Positions 1 to 10,869 of a stretch of DNA of 64,000 nt are shown here, one piece after another. Positions within the stretch are counted from its first letter, which is position 1; every line of letters begins with the position of its first letter. The DNA is from Gracilariopsis chorda (taxonomy: Eukaryota; Rhodophyta; Florideophyceae; Gracilariales; Gracilariaceae), in contig NBIV01000073.1 of the NCBI GenBank assembly GCA_003194525.1, positions 124,001 to 188,000 on the forward strand. Direction: 5' to 3'. The position numbers and the translations under genes were made by a program. Below the pieces are notes generated by a model, which saw only the letters and a program-made list of their open reading frames with translations, did no database searches and had not been told where the DNA came from.

Positions 1-140
1 CGAGGGGTCTGAAGGTCTGCACGTAGGGTGTGTTACATTCTTCGGCGTAGTGACGGGATCTGTCCTCTTCAAAAGAGCTACATTAGGGATGTACGGCGGG
101 ACACGGCTGGTTACAATCTCTTTGAGAGGTGTAGGACCTT

Positions 141-1270
141 TTACAACGCGATCGCGTGAAAAGCGTTCATGATCGTCATTAAATTCCTGTACCACTCTGT
201 CCTTTTCAACAGAAATAACTGGGTATGGGCCATCGGCGATAGTTCATGGCGCTTCCCATTCTCATTGTTGTAGTACTCCCTCCTGATGAAGGGCATTTGA
301 CCTGTTTCAAAGGAGGGAGGAGGCTGGCGTATCCACTTGTCGAAATTACGCATATAGGCGAGTTGCGCTTTCGCCATGGACGGTTTCGCGACAGGTACCA
401 TGATGGGGCCATTTCTTCGACCAAATGTAATGATTGGCCAGTGACGCGTGTGTATCCAGCGTTGCTGTGGTGTGACTGGAAGAGTCGGTGGTGGAAGTGA
501 GAGTACCAGCTCAAACGGTGGAAGACCAGAAGTCTCTGCCCCTGCGTATTACACGTTAACGTCAGCGTGTCTTTAAAAGATCCGACGTGCGTGAATTTTC
601 TATTTTATACGCACGCAATGCTGACAAAAATGTTTGGCTAATCTGTTCTACCTGTGCATTGCATTGGGGATGATACTTGGTTATGAATAAGTTCTTCTCA
701 TCGAGTATTCGTCAGACAGACGTCCTAGAAGAAACGCGGTGCAAATTGTGGTACATTATCTGAAAGTAGATTAATCAGTTGGCCGTAGACGAGTACCGAG
801 TGTGGTACACAAGCTTCCGCCACGCTTCTGGCGGTAAACTTCATCATCGTAACTCTCGAGAAAAGCTTTGAAACGCGATCTGTGATGAAGAGTAGGAACT
901 TATTTCCACGGAGAGTCCGGAGAAATTCTACTGATATATCGATAGCAACGAATTAATGGTGTGTCCGTGCAGGTAAAAGCGGTTAATTTCTCGAAGTTTT
1001 GCGGAACTGTACTCTTTCTGGATCAAATTGAAGACAAGCTCTAATAATATAGTAGCAGTCGATCGCTAATGCTGGACAGTAAAAGTCCCTACGAAGAGTC
1101 TTATATACCTTCCTAGCACCCGGGTGGGCAGCAACCTTATAGTGGTGGGATATGGGTAACAAACTTGACTGCAAAGTGTGCGGAACGAAAAATTGGGTGG
1201 TAAAACGCGCAGTTCTAATCAAGTATCCCTGATTGTGAGCCCGGGACAGGATGTCTGCATTCCCATTCAA
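141..1270 (-). pseudogene. Gypsy integrase remnant (element D)
   Basis: Integrase inserts retrotransposon cDNA into chromosomes. The zinc-binding N-terminal part is at 983-1270 (HPGARKVYKTLRRDFYCP resembles the HPGG...FYWP region of element C). The core reads on through about 700-960 with AIDIS and LLSDN, matching the first two catalytic Asp positions, and YHPQCNAQVEQ at about 620-690 carries the catalytic Glu. The C-terminal part (141-401) has the FIRREYYN segment, equivalent to FIRKEYCN in C. Several stops separate the pieces, so it cannot make one protein. Any chromodomain lies beyond the left edge. Confidence 0.8.
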
Positions 1271-1288
1271 GTGAGCGCGGATATTGGT

Positions 1289-2640
1289 TCAAAATAGGTC
1301 TCTAAATGGCTCTTGTACCATCTTATCTAGAGTTATAGGGAGAAATGAACCAGATTTCGGGTCCCGGCAGTCAGCGACGAGAATTGCATCACATATACGA
1401 TCTGAAATCAGATCATAGTCTCCGTCCTCTTGGAGTAGAAAGCACGGTATATCTTCATCGTAGTCATCGATGCCTAGGGACCCACCGTACGTAGCCGAAG
1501 TCTCCAACGCATCAAATTTCCTGAAGGTTCGGTGATTGACATCAACCAGCGTAATGCAAAATGGTCCGTGATAACGATAAAACGACTACCCATATGATAT
1601 GGATGTAACGTCTGCAACGCCCATACCATGGCGAGATATTCTTTCTCTGATACAGAATAATTTTCTTCAGTAACGTTTAGGGTCCTTGACCAGTAGCCTC
1701 TTGGTTTTTGTTCCCCATACGGTGTATTCCGAAACATCGCAAAGCTGATCTGACATTCACAAGGGTACGTATAAACGGTATAAGGTAAGCCATGTTTTGG
1801 TAACGATAGAATCGGTGCAGAAGTAACTGCCTGTTTTAAATATTATGATCCTCTCGCTTGCACGGGAGCAAGGGTTTCCAGGTTTGGTGGTCGTACTTTC
1901 TTTAGACGTTCATTGAGAGGTCTGGAGATCTTCGCAAATCTAGGAATAATCCGTCGATAAACGTTGCAAAATCCTAGAAAAGAGTAGAGCTCCGTCTGTG
2001 TTTTGGGTTGCTTAGGCTCCTTGAGAGATGTTACACGAGCGTTTCCGATCAAAAGATATATGGGACGGATTACTTGTCCCAAATACTTCACCAAGCCGTA
2101 ATAAAACTGCATTTCCTCAACTTGAGAGTGATTCCAGTGTCACATAACGTGGCCATGATCTCCCAGACATGCTCGAGGTGAGCATTCAAATTACTTGAGA
2201 AGATCAGGATACCGTCTAGATAGAAAAGGCAGCTCCGCCATTTCAAATGGACAAGAAGAATATCCAAAGCACACTGAAAGGTAACGGGAGCGTTTTCAGT
2301 CCAAAAGGCATATACCTAAAGCGGCATAGTCCTGAAAGACAGACGAACGCTTTTTGACCACGATATTCAGGTGCATCGGGTACTTGCCAGTAGCTTCAGT
2401 TTGCATTCAACGTGGTGAACAAATTTGGCTCCCCAAAAGAGTTCATATCCTGGTCCATACGGGGAATCGGATACAAGTATTTTACGGTGACGGAGTTAAG
2501 GCGGCGTTAGTCGATTCATAAAGGCAGGGACCTATCATGTTCTGGAGCCGGTAGTACTGGCGACGTCCATGGTGACTGAGAGGGTTTAATCACACCAGTG
2601 CAGAACATCTTGTCCACCTACGACTGTTTATGCTCCCTTT
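1289..2640 (-). pseudogene. Gypsy reverse transcriptase-RNase H remnant (element D)
   Basis: RNase H is clear at 1474-1737 (GYWSRTLNVTEENYSVSEKE, then ITDHFALRW). The thumb/connection region is at 1843-2112 (TELYSFLGFCNVYRRIIPRF). At 2211-2222 the YxDD active-site box reads YLDG, so the second catalytic Asp is lost. Upstream RT sequence continues in broken frames to about 2640 and beyond. It matches element C in order and sequence. This is a dead copy. Confidence 0.8.
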
Positions 2641-3502
2641 CTTTGGGATCTGCCCTGCAAGAATGTTGAGCAACTGGTCTTGTGTCTGACAATAAATCAA
2701 TACGGTTTCCTGTCGTTGAAAATTCTCCGGGGGATCTGCCTCACATTGTTGTACACTGGACTAACATATCTCGCAAGTTCTCGCGGTATGAATCCCAAAC
2801 ATGTCTGAGATACAGATTTTCCAATTCCTTTGCATGGTCGAGCGTGTCATTATTCGTTGAAACGGCCTTGCCTTTCAACTCTTTTGTGTGTTTCGACTTC
2901 TTTTCCGAAGAAACAACTGAAGCTGCTGTCCCCTCCCTCTTCTAACGGCGAAGTACGTCATTGGAGTTAGTGGTGTTAACGAGCCCGAGCATCTCAGCGG
3001 CGGAAAACTTCGTAGCAATTAGTTTCGCCGGATGCGGAACAACAGTATTCATGACATAGTTCTCCACCAGATACTATGGTTTCGTGTGGAAGTTCGCAAT
3101 GAGAACGCGAAAGGGGTGTTCACTGGAATTTTTCACAACTCTGTTTTCCAAAGCGAACTGATACTTCTCATGGAGAGAACCGAGTGTTTGAACAACACGT
3201 AACTCACGCGCGATTGGTGGTAACGCTGGAGGAATGCCGACGAGTCATGCAACCCAAAGCTTAGCCTACTCCCCCGAAGGCGATGAATCCTGCAATGGAG
3301 CACGCAGTGGTACGAAATTTAACGAAACCCTTCGCAAGGAGAGGCCAACAATTGGCAGAACCAAACCATCTTCCATTTCAACTTCTGGCGACGGTGGGCG
3401 AGTTGTTTCGACAAATAGATCACAGAAGTCACATCTTCAAATGATGGGGGTAGCTAGCGCTCTGCAGATGATGAACTATAGTTGCACTACGCAGCTGCAT
3501 AT

Positions 3503-3946
3503 CTATACGACAAGTATGACGATGCCTGCTGCTGGTGACGGGTCTTTGTTAGCGTCGGCGACGTTCACGAACGGTCCATGACGGAAATGAGCACGCAACT
3601 CCGGCGGTAACAAAGACTCCATAATGAAATTGGGGCGAGCACCTGTATCTAGAATAGACAGATGACGCACCATATATTGGGTGTAAAGGCCTAGGTCATC
3701 AAACACCTTGCTACGCCTCCTGGCTATTAACATGACTCGATGCGGGATCCGGTTGTTCTTGTACTTTATGTATGGCCGACGTAACGCACCAATGGCAGAC
3801 GAGTCCACGTCTGAGTTGAACAATTTCCTCGAAAGCATGCAGACCAGAGAGCGAGGGTGTGACGCCTCAGGCGCATTGGGCCTCAACTCGGGTGCCTCTC
3901 CAACGTAGGAGACAACCTCAACTACTTTCCCGGAGCGGTAGTCCAC
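3503..3946 (-). pseudogene. Retropepsin-like aspartic protease (element D)
   Basis: A 147-codon open frame aligned with the protease ORF of element C (PEAS..PRS, LSRK, ALRRPYIKYKN). The catalytic triplet is intact as SILDTGARPNF. This enzyme would cleave the Gag-Pol polyprotein. The frame overlaps the end of the gag-derived frame at 3922-3946, as expected for overlapping gag and protease frames. It is the least damaged part of D, although its neighbours are broken. Confidence 0.75.
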
Positions 3947-5662
3947 TGGTCAGGGATGTTGTCCTTCATACCAGACACCTGGGTTGACATCTGTGGAACA
4001 GCAACAAGACTATACACTACCGTGGGGTTCGATGCAATGTCAGAAGATGAGTTCATAACCTTCGTCGACGGGGTCTGCACGGGTAGCCTGTTAGGAAAGT
4101 ACGCTTTAGCGCGCTTGTACGAATGTATATGTACCGATGCTTGCTCTTCCGGGGTCAAAGCTTCAAATTTTACCAACACCTCCAACATTTCCCTCAACGT
4201 GAGTGTACATCTTGTTGCCACATGACCATGTTCGTGGCAGATACAACATATCAACTTATGGTGCATTTCTACAGTTCGTTCTGTATGCTTCACCACTCGC
4301 GAGTCCACCCATGCAGGATTCTGTAGCAATTAACGTTAGCGTACAGGAAAGCTGGAGCACGCAAACGGAGGCGGTCTCCATAGAGCATCTGGTTATTCGC
4401 GTGATACGAGGCATCCAAAGTGTACGGAAGCTCTGTAATCAGGATGAACAACAGGTTTTTTTCTGAAAGGTTTAGATCATCGACCTCACGAAGAGTGTAA
4501 TTCTGAGGCATCATGGAAATGTTGGACTGGTAGTTCTCCATGGGCAACGCTCTACACTTAATCCGGGGACGAGAGCGAGCACGCAGGGCGTCTCCTTCCG
4601 CTTTTGAGTACTGAACCAACTCAAAATAAGTGGTTCTCATCCTGCCATCATGGCGTTGAGAGACAATAGCGAGAATAGCCGGATCTAATTCTTCGGTGAA
4701 CATCGTGCAACGCTCGCTAACGTTATAAACATTGCAAAATTGGTTGTAAGCCTTATTAAACTGGACGGAGCACTTGATTTCAGACTCCTTCGGGCCTTGT
4801 TTCGTTTCGAGTGGCGCGAAGATCGCCCCTTGAATGTTGTTCATCATAGAATACTAACATGACCAATACTACCTCCTTCAAAGGCACGTTAATAGCCTCT
4901 TTCAGATTTGAACTGATCTTCAGCGAGTCCACGTAACATGTACGGAAGGGGGATGTCAGCCTTGCCACCACTCATACAGAGGGTACCTGGTTTCGCAAAA
5001 ATTTGTGACAGAAAGTCCAACACGACTATCGGATCTTCCCCAGTAAAACACTGGATACGAAAAGACAGAGCCATCCTCTTGATTACATCCTGTACATGTC
5101 CGGTTCCACGGGGTGTTCGGTCCAACGAGAATTTTCTAAACGGTAGTACCGGTAAGACAAAACATAAATATAGAGAGGGTTTGCTGGCTTTAGCCCCATC
5201 AGGCCATAGTGCTTCCTTCCCTTTTTGAACGGCCTTTAACTTCACAATGGGTGGCAGCTGACATCCACGAGCGTCAGAAGATAAGCCCAGCGACGAAAAG
5301 TCTGAACGTGCTGACGATGCAGACGAGTCCGAGGCGTATTAATACTTGCTCGTCATCTTAGCGTGTCTCTTGGTGCCGTCACTATGGCGCGCACGTTGTG
5401 ATAATTCAGCCGGTTTGTCTAGAACGTTTCCAACATTCAAAGTGGTTGCTTCCAACTTCGAAAGACGGGCCATGACCCAATTGAACGTCGAGTCAACATC
5501 AGCCACTAAGCCTGGGTATCCAAGAAGTACTTCTAATAGAGATTTAGCATCCTTCCTTAAAGTAAGATGATATTCAGACACATCTCCAATGAGAACAAAA
5601 TCGACTCTCATACGGAGTGCATCGACCTTATTAACGAGGGCAGTGTGAGAACTCTGCAACAC
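3922..5662 (-). pseudogene. Gag remnant with CCHC zinc knuckle (element D)
   Basis: Gag forms the particle and binds RNA. The capsid-like part spans 4290-5245 in three shifted frames; GTGHVQDVIKRMAL and FTGEDPIVVLDFLS match element C gag. The nucleocapsid is in the 3922-4329 frame, with a complete CCHC knuckle at residues 28-41 (C-x2-C-x4-H-x4-C, genomic about 4206-4248). The N-terminal part (5339-5662) is predicted helical. C has lost two of these knuckle cysteines, so D preserves the older state. Confidence 0.75.
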
Positions 5663-6164
5663 GAGTGCTTAAGCCTCCAGGTTTCTCACCCAAGCTTCCA
5701 ACTCTATAATGAGCGCATTAGTCTCCACAGTGCTACGTTCGGACCTCCTTACGAGAGCGTTCGGAGAACCAGCTACAGGGGGCACCAACTACTTTTCAAT
5801 TTGTTTCTGGTGTTCGGGTTTCCTTTTGAAACCCTCTGCTAGAGCCGGAACTGAACGCGATCGCAGCGACACTTCTCCATTGACGGTTCTCGATCGCGAC
5901 GGACCTCGCTTTTCGTCACTCCATTTCTTCCCGTAGCCCATCGTTACACGACCGTCGAACTAATTCGGTACTGGGAACAATCCAAGAACCACTAAACAAA
6001 ATAACCATGACTAAGAATCACAACTCAATCGAGGAATCCACTTCCAGATTTGGAAGCAGAAAACGTAAGACAGTCACGAGTCCAGAAACAATTCTGTGTT
6101 CAGCCACCAATAATCGGATGTAGATACACACTTCTAAGTCTGCAAAAGCCGTAGATCGATTGCA

Positions 6165-6177
6165 CGTCGGGAGACCA
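6165..6177 (-). other. Primer binding site of element D
   Basis: The minus strand reads TGGTCTCCCGACG just inside the LTR edge at 6181, the same motif as in elements C and E. TGGTCTCCCG is complementary to the 3' end of yeast tRNA-Tyr as I remember it. Confidence 0.7.
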
Positions 6178-6180
6178 GTT

Positions 6181-6760
6181 TGTGGTGCAATACCCCGAGG
6201 CGGGAGAAGGCACATGAGGTTGTTCGAGTCGTCCTCTCTGGAGAGTGTAGTGCAGCGACAGAACCACCTGCAGTGAGTCCACGAGCCGGGTGTAACTCTG
6301 CAACTCACTTCAAGACATACTTACATGTGTGAGAGCGTCGTAGGAACGATGGAGACGCGCAGGGAGACGGCGGTATGGGGAGCGAGATCATTTTGGCGAG
6401 GTGTAAGCGACGAATAAACGGTAAGCACGATCAGTACCACCTTTAAAACCGAGAAGTAACAATAACACGGGACACACAGTAAGAGAAAAAAAGTAAGAGA
6501 CACATAAAAGTCTATAAATGTTATTGAAATCGCCACGAGGTGGATGACTATTTTTACACAAAGTGACGACCCTGGGAAGGATGATATTGTGCGCCAGGGG
6601 TTCCTGAGTCAGAGGTGAACACTTACTGGTACGAGGTTCAGTAATGGTGACGGCTCGAGCTCACTTACTTAAGTATTGTGCCGGCCTTCAACCGTGTACT
6701 GTAAAATCTATATAGATAAATATATAAACACCTAAATAAATAAAAAGGGGCACAGTATTC
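6181..6760 (-). repeat. 5' LTR of element D (right edge unresolved)
   Basis: The left edge is firm: the minus strand ends CGGGGTATTGCACCACA directly before the primer site, as in C (CATTGCACCACA). A TATA-rich block (about 6700-6740) may be the promoter. I found no TG...CA partner to set the outer boundary. Confidence 0.5.
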
Positions 6761-7089
6761 CAAAGAAGGGTCGCTGCAAGCAGACACGTTTGTTATCTGC
6801 ATTCCGTACAACAGTGTCCAATTACCACAGCATGAACTGTGCCAAAACGCACCGCCTTGGGGAACTGCTTCTTACTCACCTGGGCCAGTCCGCTGCTCCT
6901 GGCGAGGGATATATGAGCAAAAATATCCCCAAGTACCTCGAAGGGCATTGCTCTACAGCTAGGAAAAATTTTCATGAAATTCCTTTCTTCTCTGTAAAGG
7001 AATGCCGCGACGTTGCGAAAAAGAAGGTGAAGTTGTCGGAGACAACAACCTGTGGAAGTCCAGATGGACTAATGATATTCGTTTGCGGG
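6761..7089. other. Junction between elements D and F, nothing coding seen
   Basis: About 330 bases between the AT-rich end of the D LTR and the last recognisable integrase residues of F. A plus-strand frame of 125 codons at 6790-7167 lacks any recognisable motif and overlaps F integrase on the other strand. F's chromodomain and 3' LTR are missing here, so the insertion of D or a deletion probably removed them. Confidence 0.5.
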
Positions 7090-7993
7090 CGTCATTTCTC
7101 TAGCTATGTCCTGGGGTGTGGATGTGTTCTGCAAATCAACTATGTACTGCGTTGGCAGACGTACTAGGGTGAGGTCGAAGGGAGTGGTAGCAGTGGATTA
7201 ATGCACTTGGTATTGTAGGCATAGACCGAATGCTAAACATATCCATCCCAGTCCAATTGATGCTCGGAAACGTAATGAATTAACCTCGTGACCAGGGTTC
7301 TGTTGAACCCTTCGGCTTTTTCATTGATTTCAGGGTGATACGCGATGGGAATTAGATGTTTTAGGCCTAAAGCTGAGCACAAGTGCTCGAAAAACGTAAA
7401 AATAAACTGAGAGCCATTTTCTGTAAGGAGGTAAAGAGGTAGTCCATAAAGATATATCCAATGGACAAGAAAAGCCACGGCGATTTCCGTTGCCGCTGTA
7501 GACTTAGGCGGAATTACCAGGGTTAAGTTGGTAAACCGATCATTAATCACCAACATAAACTGGTTAACATGGGTAGATTTTGGAAATGGCCCTAGGATGT
7601 CCATCGCGATGAACTCCAAAAGCCCGACCGCTGGGATTACCTTCAGTTTCCGTTGTTATAACGACTTTTTCCCTCGGATTTTTGCGCATGCTGCACAGGT
7701 CCTTGCAGTTTCTATCATATCATTGGCCATAAGGGGCCAGTAGAAATATTTCCTGAGCGTCTGGCACAGTTTCGTACCTCCAGGATGGGCAGCCAGTCTC
7801 GGGGAGTGAGAGAGATATAACAGCCGTGCTCGGTAGGCATTACGCACCACCCTCTGTATGGTCCCACTCGGGAAGTGAGAGGGATATAACAGGCGTGGTC
7901 GGTAGGTATTGGGCACCACCCTCTGTATGGTCCCATCCGATGGTGACCTGCAGCATAAAATGCCTCGGTGGTCATAGTCAAACAGTGACCCAC
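7090..7993 (-). pseudogene. Gypsy integrase remnant (element F)
   Basis: The zinc-binding part is at 7656-7993 (LAAHPGGTKLCQTLRKYFYWP, CAACAKIRGKK). The catalytic core is at 7233-7619: the first Asp is in EFIAMDILGP, the second site reads LLTENGSQF where family members have SDNG, so that Asp is Glu, and the Glu is in EKAEGFNRT. A 69-bp tandem duplication at 7803-7940 repeats 23 codons just before the zinc-binding His. After a stop at 7233 the frame continues as YAYNTK and fades by about 7090. Inactive. Confidence 0.8.
7803..7940 (-). repeat. 69-bp in-frame tandem duplication in F integrase
   Basis: The two copies, 7803-7871 and 7872-7940, share GATATAACAG and CACCACCCTCTGTATGGTCC at an offset of 69 bases. 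This is 23 codons, so the frame is kept. The copies have diverged at several positions. Confidence 0.85.
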
Positions 7994-8024
7994 GAGTTCC
8001 TACTTTCTCTCCTACTTGGACGCA

Positions 8025-9600
8025 TTACTCGTCCTGTTTCTGGGCCTGAAAGAATTCGTCGAGGAGTATCGGCGTGGGATCCGGGCTTTCTGACTGAGCC
8101 GGGTGGACATCCAACGGCGGATCTTCGCAGTCCACGGAGCATAAGGTCCCTGCGCCGTGTGAGTCAGCCCATTCGGCCGACATCACCTCCACTAGCAGGA
8201 GTCCTTCGCCCTCTTCCTCTATGTTTTGTGGTCCATCCTGGTCTGTGGGAGTCTGGTTGCCTTGTGGTCTTTGGTCTGTACTATCGGCCACAATGCGTGA
8301 TAACGAATCTGCGGCTTGATGTCTCAGTACCAGCCTAAAGGTCACTTCGTAATCAAATTCGACCAGCCATAATCTCCATCGGGCCAGGCAGGACTACGCG
8401 TCTTACATGTTCAATAGCCAGCAGAAAGAGTGGTGATAGTTTCTAATGGTAGAGTGGGTTCCTTCCAAGTATGGCAGAGGGTGGACCACTTACCACACAA
8501 TGGCCAGACACTCCTTTTCCGTCGTGCTGTAGCTACTTTCGGCCTTGGTTAGGGACTTACTCCAGTAACCCATGGGGTGGTAGTATTTAGAAGCACACAG
8601 CCCACCTGGGTCGTAGATGCGTCGGTATCTAATATATAAGGCTTATTGGCCGTGGGTAATGCCAAGACCGGCGGACTAACCAAGTGGTCCGTGAGGTTTT
8701 GGTAAGCATTATACTGCTCATGCGTTAGGTAATCAAAATAAAATGTGGTTCTGTTTTTCAACATCTCATTAAAAGTGGCTGTTGTGTTGCAAACCCAGGC
8801 ACCAACCAACGGTAAACATTACACAGGCCCAAGAAGGAGTGCAGTTCCGTATGAGTCCTCTGTTGCCGCGCTTCGCGTGTATCCTAATTCGTGGTCTTGC
8901 CCAGTTGGAGGTTTTCGAGCAGCACCACAGGGCCAACAAAGTCCACGGAGGGCTGAAAGAAGAAACATTTATTCAGTTTCAACGTGAGGCGTTTCTGTTG
9001 GATTAACCTAAGAACTGACTTTAAGTGAGCGAAATGTTCCCAAATGGGCCTGGAAAAGATGATCAAATCATCTAAATAGACTAAGGCGAACTTCCATTGG
9101 ACCTTGGAAAGAATGATATCCATGGCCCGTTGGAAAGTACTTGGCGCATTTATGAGACCAAAGGGCACCCGCGTAAACCGGAACAGTCCCTCATAGGTCG
9201 TGAAGGTGTTCCACAACTTGGCATTATCGTCCATGGGTACTTGGCAATAGACACAACTGGCATCCAGGATGGTGAAAATTCGCGCGTTCCCGAGAGAATC
9301 CAGGCAGTCGTCCATACGGTGAATAGGGTAAGTATCCCTCTTGATCACCGCATTTAGTTTGCTTTAATCAGTGCAAAACCGTAGGGTCCCATCCGTCTTG
9401 GCCACAAGGACGAATGGGCTTTCCCATTCGTCCTAGTTGGATCGAGCACGTTCGATCACCGCTGCGGACTTCATTTTTTCTACCTCCCTGGCTATTACCC
9501 CGAGCCATTTCAGACCTATCCGGAACGGGGGATGATATTGTGGCGTAGTCTCATCCTTAAGGTCAATTCGATGCTTTGTGGCATCAATCTCTCCCAATCC
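8025..9600 (-). pseudogene. Gypsy reverse transcriptase-RNase H (element F)
   Basis: Palm and fingers are at 8884-9348 (KRDTYPIHRMDDCLDSLGNA, VPFGLINAPSTFQRAMDIIL), with an intact YLDD box in FALVYLDDLIIFS. The thumb/RNase H start is at 8549-8809 ([18 protein letters not shown], first RNase H Asp present). The RNase H end and linker lie in 8025-8548. Upstream RT sequence continues to about 9600. Stops and frameshifts split it into at least three frames. By motifs it is the RT of the C/D/E family. Confidence 0.8.
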
Positions 9601-9965
9601 CCTACTTCACATGGCAGCAAATTCCTTGAGGAGATCAAGGTCTTGTGCCCTATTGGACTCAAATTCCTAGCCAAAGTTGACTTCGTTTTCCTAATTGGCC
9701 TGGGGGGTCACCCCCGACCGGCAAAATGTGCTGGGACAAACTTCATAATGGCCAAAGGGGTAGGCATAGATATTCCCACCACTGCGCCCTCAGGTAACCT
9801 TGTAGGCTTGTCACGGGAGTTGCTCATGGTGTTTGTAAATTGCTAATTGGGTACCACGTTCATGACTCCATTAGACATGAAGGATATGGGTTTCGTCACG
9901 AAAGCGGGATAGTTTTCCTATAAAACAAGGCCTGAGGATTCGCAAACTTCTGCAGCGGCCATCTG

Positions 9966-10531
9966 TGTGGTACAGCCAGTGGTGAGGACAACGTTCGTAA
10001 AATAGAAATTTTAGATTCGGCCTAACAGATGAGTTCCAATAGGTGGTGGTCTCATTAATATAAGAGCGGCGACCGGGGGAATCCTGAAAGAAGATCCACA
10101 AGCACCAAGCGGAGAGCGGGTTCACTGTGCGGATGATAATCCTACAGGCACTCCTATAGGACGTGCTGGGTATCGGCGGCTTAGAAACCACACCTAGAGG
10201 ATGACGTAATAGTGTACCTGAAGGTGAGTATGACGAGGTTGAACCAGACGATCTAGAACCAGCCTCGAAGGTGCTTAGTTTACCTCCCCGGAGGTGGAGC
10301 TCCAGCGGCGCACTATATACGGTGCCGCGAGCTGACTTTGACGGAAACGATCTACTGTACCCTATAAAAATCTAAGTTACATTATTCTACCTAATCGAAT
10401 TACAGTCCCCTAGAACGATTCCTGTGAAATGGTGTGCTACGTGGCACCAGTTAGAAAATACAGATACTCCGTTACGAATCTTCCGTAATAGCCCATGTTT
10501 AGGAGCGTATACATTACCCACTGTACTAACA
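9966..10531 (-). repeat. 3' LTR of element E
   Basis: Matches 19816-20349 over nearly its whole length; for example CTACGTGGCACCAGTTAGAA, CCTAACAGATGAGTTCCAAT and TTAGAAACCACACCTAGAGG occur in both. The inner end is TGTTAGTACAG on the minus strand (10531), directly next to the purine tract. The outer end near 9966 is degenerate. A plus-strand TATAAAAA at 10363-10370 points toward the antisense gene. Confidence 0.85.
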
Positions 10532-10545
10532 TACCCTCTTTCTTG
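10532..10545 (-). other. Polypurine tract of element E
   Basis: The minus strand reads AAGAAAGAGGGTA immediately before the 3' LTR. This is the standard place for the plus-strand DNA primer of an LTR retrotransposon. Confidence 0.7.
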
Positions 10546-10869
10546 GATTGTACCACGTCCTGGAGGTGCATCACGCCTAAGAGCTCGTCTCCTTCGGTGA
10601 TTCTGCGACTTCTGTAGGGGCGCTCCTTGTAGCGGCGAGTCTTGTTACCTCCATCGCCGGTGCTATCTTCGCATACGCTTTCCTTCCGCGCGGAGTCCTT
10701 TTGGAACCCCCAAGGCGAAGAATCGGCACTGATCCCACGCGTATCCACTCGCGTCCGCTAACACCTCAGGTATAACTTTTTCCGCTCACAGAGTGCATTC
10801 CCGCCCCGTGTTTCCACCACTTCGTGCGGGCGAGTTGCATATCCTGGACGAACGACTTAACGCCGAACT

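Larger units (their letters stand above)
1..6760 (-). mobile_element. Gypsy element D, truncated by window edge
   Basis: Old Ty3/gypsy element on the minus strand. From right to left it shows a 5' LTR edge at 6181, a tRNA-type primer site, gag, aspartic protease, reverse transcriptase/RNase H and integrase in the usual gypsy order. The 3' LTR is outside the window. Reading frames are broken by many stops and frameshifts, but the peptides align throughout with element C. The right edge of the 5' LTR could not be fixed, so the end coordinate is approximate. Confidence 0.8.
7090..9965 (-). mobile_element. Gypsy element F, 3' piece (RT to integrase)
   Basis: The downstream half of element F. Its gag-protease half lies at 20350-23740, and element E (9966-20349) sits between them. 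At 9600-9960 the minus strand carries the protease-RT linker (FVTKPISFMSNGVMNVVPN, then LPEGAVVGISMP), the spot where the linker of C (SLYEKSQLALANGIVPI) would fall. This shows that E landed in the linker. The 3' end is truncated at about 7090. Confidence 0.8.

Noticed and set aside
6790-7167. Plus-strand 125-codon frame as a host gene
   Set aside because: No motif, and it overlaps the end of F integrase on the other strand.
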